A DNA stretch of 8,464 nucleotides from positions 1-8,464 of the forward strand of contig CALCDS010000094.1 in NCBI GenBank assembly GCA_937900065.1, read 5' to 3'. The translations under genes were made by a program, and so were the position numbers. The stretch comes from an uncultured Clostridiaceae bacterium. Lineage in GTDB: Bacteria > Bacillota > Clostridia > Clostridiales > Oxobacteraceae. How positions within the stretch are numbered: the first letter of the stretch is position 1; the number at the start of each line of letters is the position of its first letter. The notes beneath the pieces are model-generated. The model did no database searches. It worked only from the letters and a program-made list of their open reading frames with translations, and was not told the DNA's origin. Below are positions 6,610 to 8,464 of the stretch, piece after piece.

Positions 6610-8226
6610 TCAACCGATTGAAGTTCGATATTGCATGGGTGAGCAGCTTTGAAGTTTTTTAAAAAGATAGGAAAAGTAATGCGGGTCCTTATAACCTACG
6701 GCAATGCTGATATCTGAACAGCGCAAATCAGTACATTTCAGCAGTTCTTTTGCTTTTTTCATGCGCACATCAGTCAGATACCTTATAAAGCTTTTTCCCG
6801 TTTCCCGGCTGAACACGGCACTGAAATAACTCGGACTGATATTCAAATAGGCTGCTGTTTCATTCAGTGATATGTTCTCATCCGCATAATGCTTGTTTAT
6901 ATATTCCTTTGCTTGCTCAATCATTCTATGATAATGCCTTGTTCTGATTGCGTCCCTTTGTTCTATGGCAGTGGCAAGAATGCGGATAATATAGTCCTTT
7001 GCTTTCTGAAAATCTTTGACCTTTTCATACATCTGACCAGAATCTGTAAACGGCTCTTCAAGTGAGACATTTTCCGCCCCTATCTCTTTAAGAAAGGTGA
7101 GCACTGTAATGTAGACATCCATGAGTATGTATTGCTTTAATAAAAATGACTTGTGGCTTGTACTGCCTACGCTTTTTAAAAATCCTTCCACAAAAAATGC
7201 TATTTCTCCAACATCCCCGCTTCTTAAGAATGCATCGGCTTTTTTAAATTCCAGGCCGTTCAGTTCGGAAGCACAGATTAAAGGGCTGAACCCTTCATCA
7301 AAATTCCCTGTTGAAAGCTCATCACAGCTTATGATTGCGTTTTCATCTAAAAGAAAGCGATATGAGAATGCGCGGGCAGCGCTCTCGAAGGATTGAGAAA
7401 GGTGCGTCAACCTGCCTACCATGCTGCCTATGCCCCCAAAATACCGCACTGAAGGATAACGGGCAAATACAGCTTTGATTTCTATAAGATATTCTTTGCA
7501 TATTGCTTCAAGCTGATCCGGCGAATTACCCTTTATAAGAAGCGCGCTGCCTTCAATTCCGCGGTCAAAAATTATAATTGCGGTATAGTGTTTATTGATG
7601 TGCTTTAACTCATTGCTTAAAGTTAACAGTTCACTCGAATAGGATTCATCCCCTGAAGTGCTGTATTTAAACAGCACAATCCTATAATACTGTGCACTCA
7701 ATTCCAACCCGAGTTTTTTTCCATGCTCTAAAATTTCAGCAATTGAAAGCGAGCCTTCAATCATGCCATTGAAAAGCTCCCGCTTCATGCTTGTTTCGTT
7801 TTCTTCCATTTCTCGTTTGTAGCGTTCAAAATTTTCCTTTCTCATACGCTCTAAAATGATCTGTTGTGCTACATGCTTGATTGTTTTTATCAGTTCAGTG
7901 CTGTCGATAGGTTTTAGGAGGTATTCGGTAACACCAATTTTTATGGCTTCTTGGGCATAACTGAATTCTTCATGCCCGCTCAATATGATTATCTTGCTCT
8001 GCGGCAGTTCTTTTTTTATCAAACGGCTCAATTCCAGCCCATTCATGAACGGCATCCTTATATCGGTGATTATTATATCAGGTTGTTTAGATTTGATAAG
8101 AGGATAGGCAAGTTCTCCGTCAGCAGCATCTCCGCAAAAATCGAAGCCGTTTTCTGCCCAATTGATATTGCTTTTTATGCCTTCCCTAACTACAAATTCA
8201 TCCTCAACCAAGAAAATCTTGAGCAT
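6610..8226 (-). CDS. Response regulator with AraC-type DNA-binding domain, YesN-like
   Basis: A 538-residue cytoplasmic transcription regulator. The N-terminal receiver domain (1 to about 120) has the acidic pair Glu8-Asp9, phospho-acceptor Asp55 in IITDIRMP, Ser83 in ILSGHEE and Lys105 in YLLKP, so all phosphotransfer residues are present. A predicted coiled stretch (about 121-150) leads to a long middle region. Part of it (about 261-292, GGIGS followed by LSQSFESAARAF) resembles the degenerate GGDEF-like fold seen in CdaR/PucR-type regulators. The C-terminus (about 434-538) is an AraC/XylS domain with two helix-turn-helix units, ISLNETAAYLNISPSYF (452-468) and DISIAVGYKDPHYFSYLFKK (505-524). 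The ATG has an excellent AAGGAGG (8234-8240) at 7 bases. It is longer than Bacillus YesN (about 368) because of the middle region, a common clostridial and Paenibacillus form. Its likely target is the transport operon. Confidence 0.93.
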   Translation of the reverse strand: MLKIFLVEDEFVVREGIKSNINWAENGFDFCGDAADGELAYPLIKSKQPDIIITDIRMPFMNGLELSRLIKKELPQSKIIILSGHEEFSYAQEAIKIGVTEYLLKPIDSTELIKTIKHVAQQIILERMRKENFERYKREMEENETSMKRELFNGMIEGSLSIAEILEHGKKLGLELSAQYYRIVLFKYSTSGDESYSSELLTLSNELKHINKHYTAIIIFDRGIEGSALLIKGNSPDQLEAICKEYLIEIKAVFARYPSVRYFGGIGSMVGRLTHLSQSFESAARAFSYRFLLDENAIISCDELSTGNFDEGFSPLICASELNGLEFKKADAFLRSGDVGEIAFFVEGFLKSVGSTSHKSFLLKQYILMDVYITVLTFLKEIGAENVSLEEPFTDSGQMYEKVKDFQKAKDYIIRILATAIEQRDAIRTRHYHRMIEQAKEYINKHYADENISLNETAAYLNISPSYFSAVFSRETGKSFIRYLTDVRMKKAKELLKCTDLRCSDISIAVGYKDPHYFSYLFKKLQSCSPMQYRTSIG

Positions 8227-8309
8227 AGGTTATCCTCCTTACTGAAAACTGTTCAATATGTTTTAAAATGCAGCCTTTGATTTTATGTAAGACGAACATT
8301 TCATATTAT

Positions 8310-8338
8310 ATTTTACACCAAATAACAATTATGGTTAA
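8310..8338 (-). promoter_or_regulatory. Candidate promoter for the regulator-kinase-transporter cluster
   Basis: On the minus strand TTAACC (8338-8333; 4 of 6 match to the -35 consensus) and TAAAAT (8315-8310; 5 of 6 match to the -10) are separated by an ideal 17 bases. This places the start of transcription about 75 bases before the regulator ATG. The surrounding DNA is very AT-rich and holds other -10-like hexamers (for example TATAAT read at 8311-8306), so the exact promoter is uncertain. Confidence 0.45.
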
Positions 8339-8449
8339 TATTTAAAATATATTCTGAATTTATTAAATCAATATAGGTGTTTTTATTTAACAGAGCCTAT
8401 ATTAAAAAAGCATATTCGATAACTTATATAATGCAATTTCAAGGAAGCA

Positions 8450-8458
8450 TGGTATAAT
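8450..8458 (+). promoter_or_regulatory. Extended -10 promoter facing out of the right edge
   Basis: TGGTATAAT on the plus strand is a perfect TGn-TATAAT extended -10 element. No good -35 is seen 16-18 bases upstream, which is acceptable for extended -10 promoters. It would drive a gene beyond the window, divergent from the regulator gene. The 8227-8464 stretch holds no open reading frame that I would call real. Confidence 0.5.
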
Positions 8459-8464
8459 GTAAAC

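Noticed and set aside
7951..8280. 109-codon plus-strand open frame running out of the regulator gene into the gap
   Set aside because: Most of it is antisense to the receiver domain, its sequence shows no family pattern, and no good ribosome-binding site was noticed.

Overview
The window looks like a chromosomal segment from a Gram-positive, low-to-mid-GC Firmicute, most likely one of the Clostridia. The reasons are purine-rich Shine-Dalgarno sequences before nearly every gene, a sugar-binding protein made as a lipoprotein, and a YesM/YesN-type two-component pair. No ribosomal RNA or other taxonomic marker is present, so the assignment is an inference from gene style.

Layout from left to right. 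Bases 1-98 carry the last codons of a plus-strand ABC exporter (fused permease/ATPase type). A perfect 17-bp palindrome (98-135) then serves as a shared terminator for two convergent transcription units. From 134 to 8226 six genes run on the minus strand. In transcription order they are a YesN-like response regulator (8226-6610), a YesM-like sensor histidine kinase (6547-5069), a YtfQ-like sugar-binding lipoprotein (4895-3867), a YtfR-like double ATPase (3768-2251), a YtfT-like permease (2254-1202) and a YjfF-like permease (1201-134). The 8227-8464 region is AT-rich and noncoding. It holds a likely promoter for the regulator and an outward-facing extended -10 promoter for a gene beyond the right edge.

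The four transport genes match the galactofuranose transporter YtfQ-YtfR-YtfT-YjfF of Escherichia coli in gene content, in order and in many family motifs. Related carriers move other sugars (for example fructose in bifidobacteria and arabinose in Shewanella), so the exact substrate is open. The kinase and regulator probably sense the sugar and switch on the transporter. The ATPase and permease genes are tightly coupled (4-base overlap, then a stop codon touching the next start). The binding-protein gene is set apart by a 173-base upstream gap with candidate regulatory sites and by a strong hairpin downstream. That hairpin likely lets the binding protein be made in excess of the membrane parts.

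I did not find a wholly new system. The most interesting points are the wiring of a YesMN pair to a YtfQRT-YjfF transporter, three copies of a 10-base motif in front of the binding-protein gene, the intra-operon hairpin, and the compact two-way terminator. No tRNA, rRNA, CRISPR array, insertion sequence or attachment site was seen. Apart from gene ends, no stretch over 300 bases lacks a gene.
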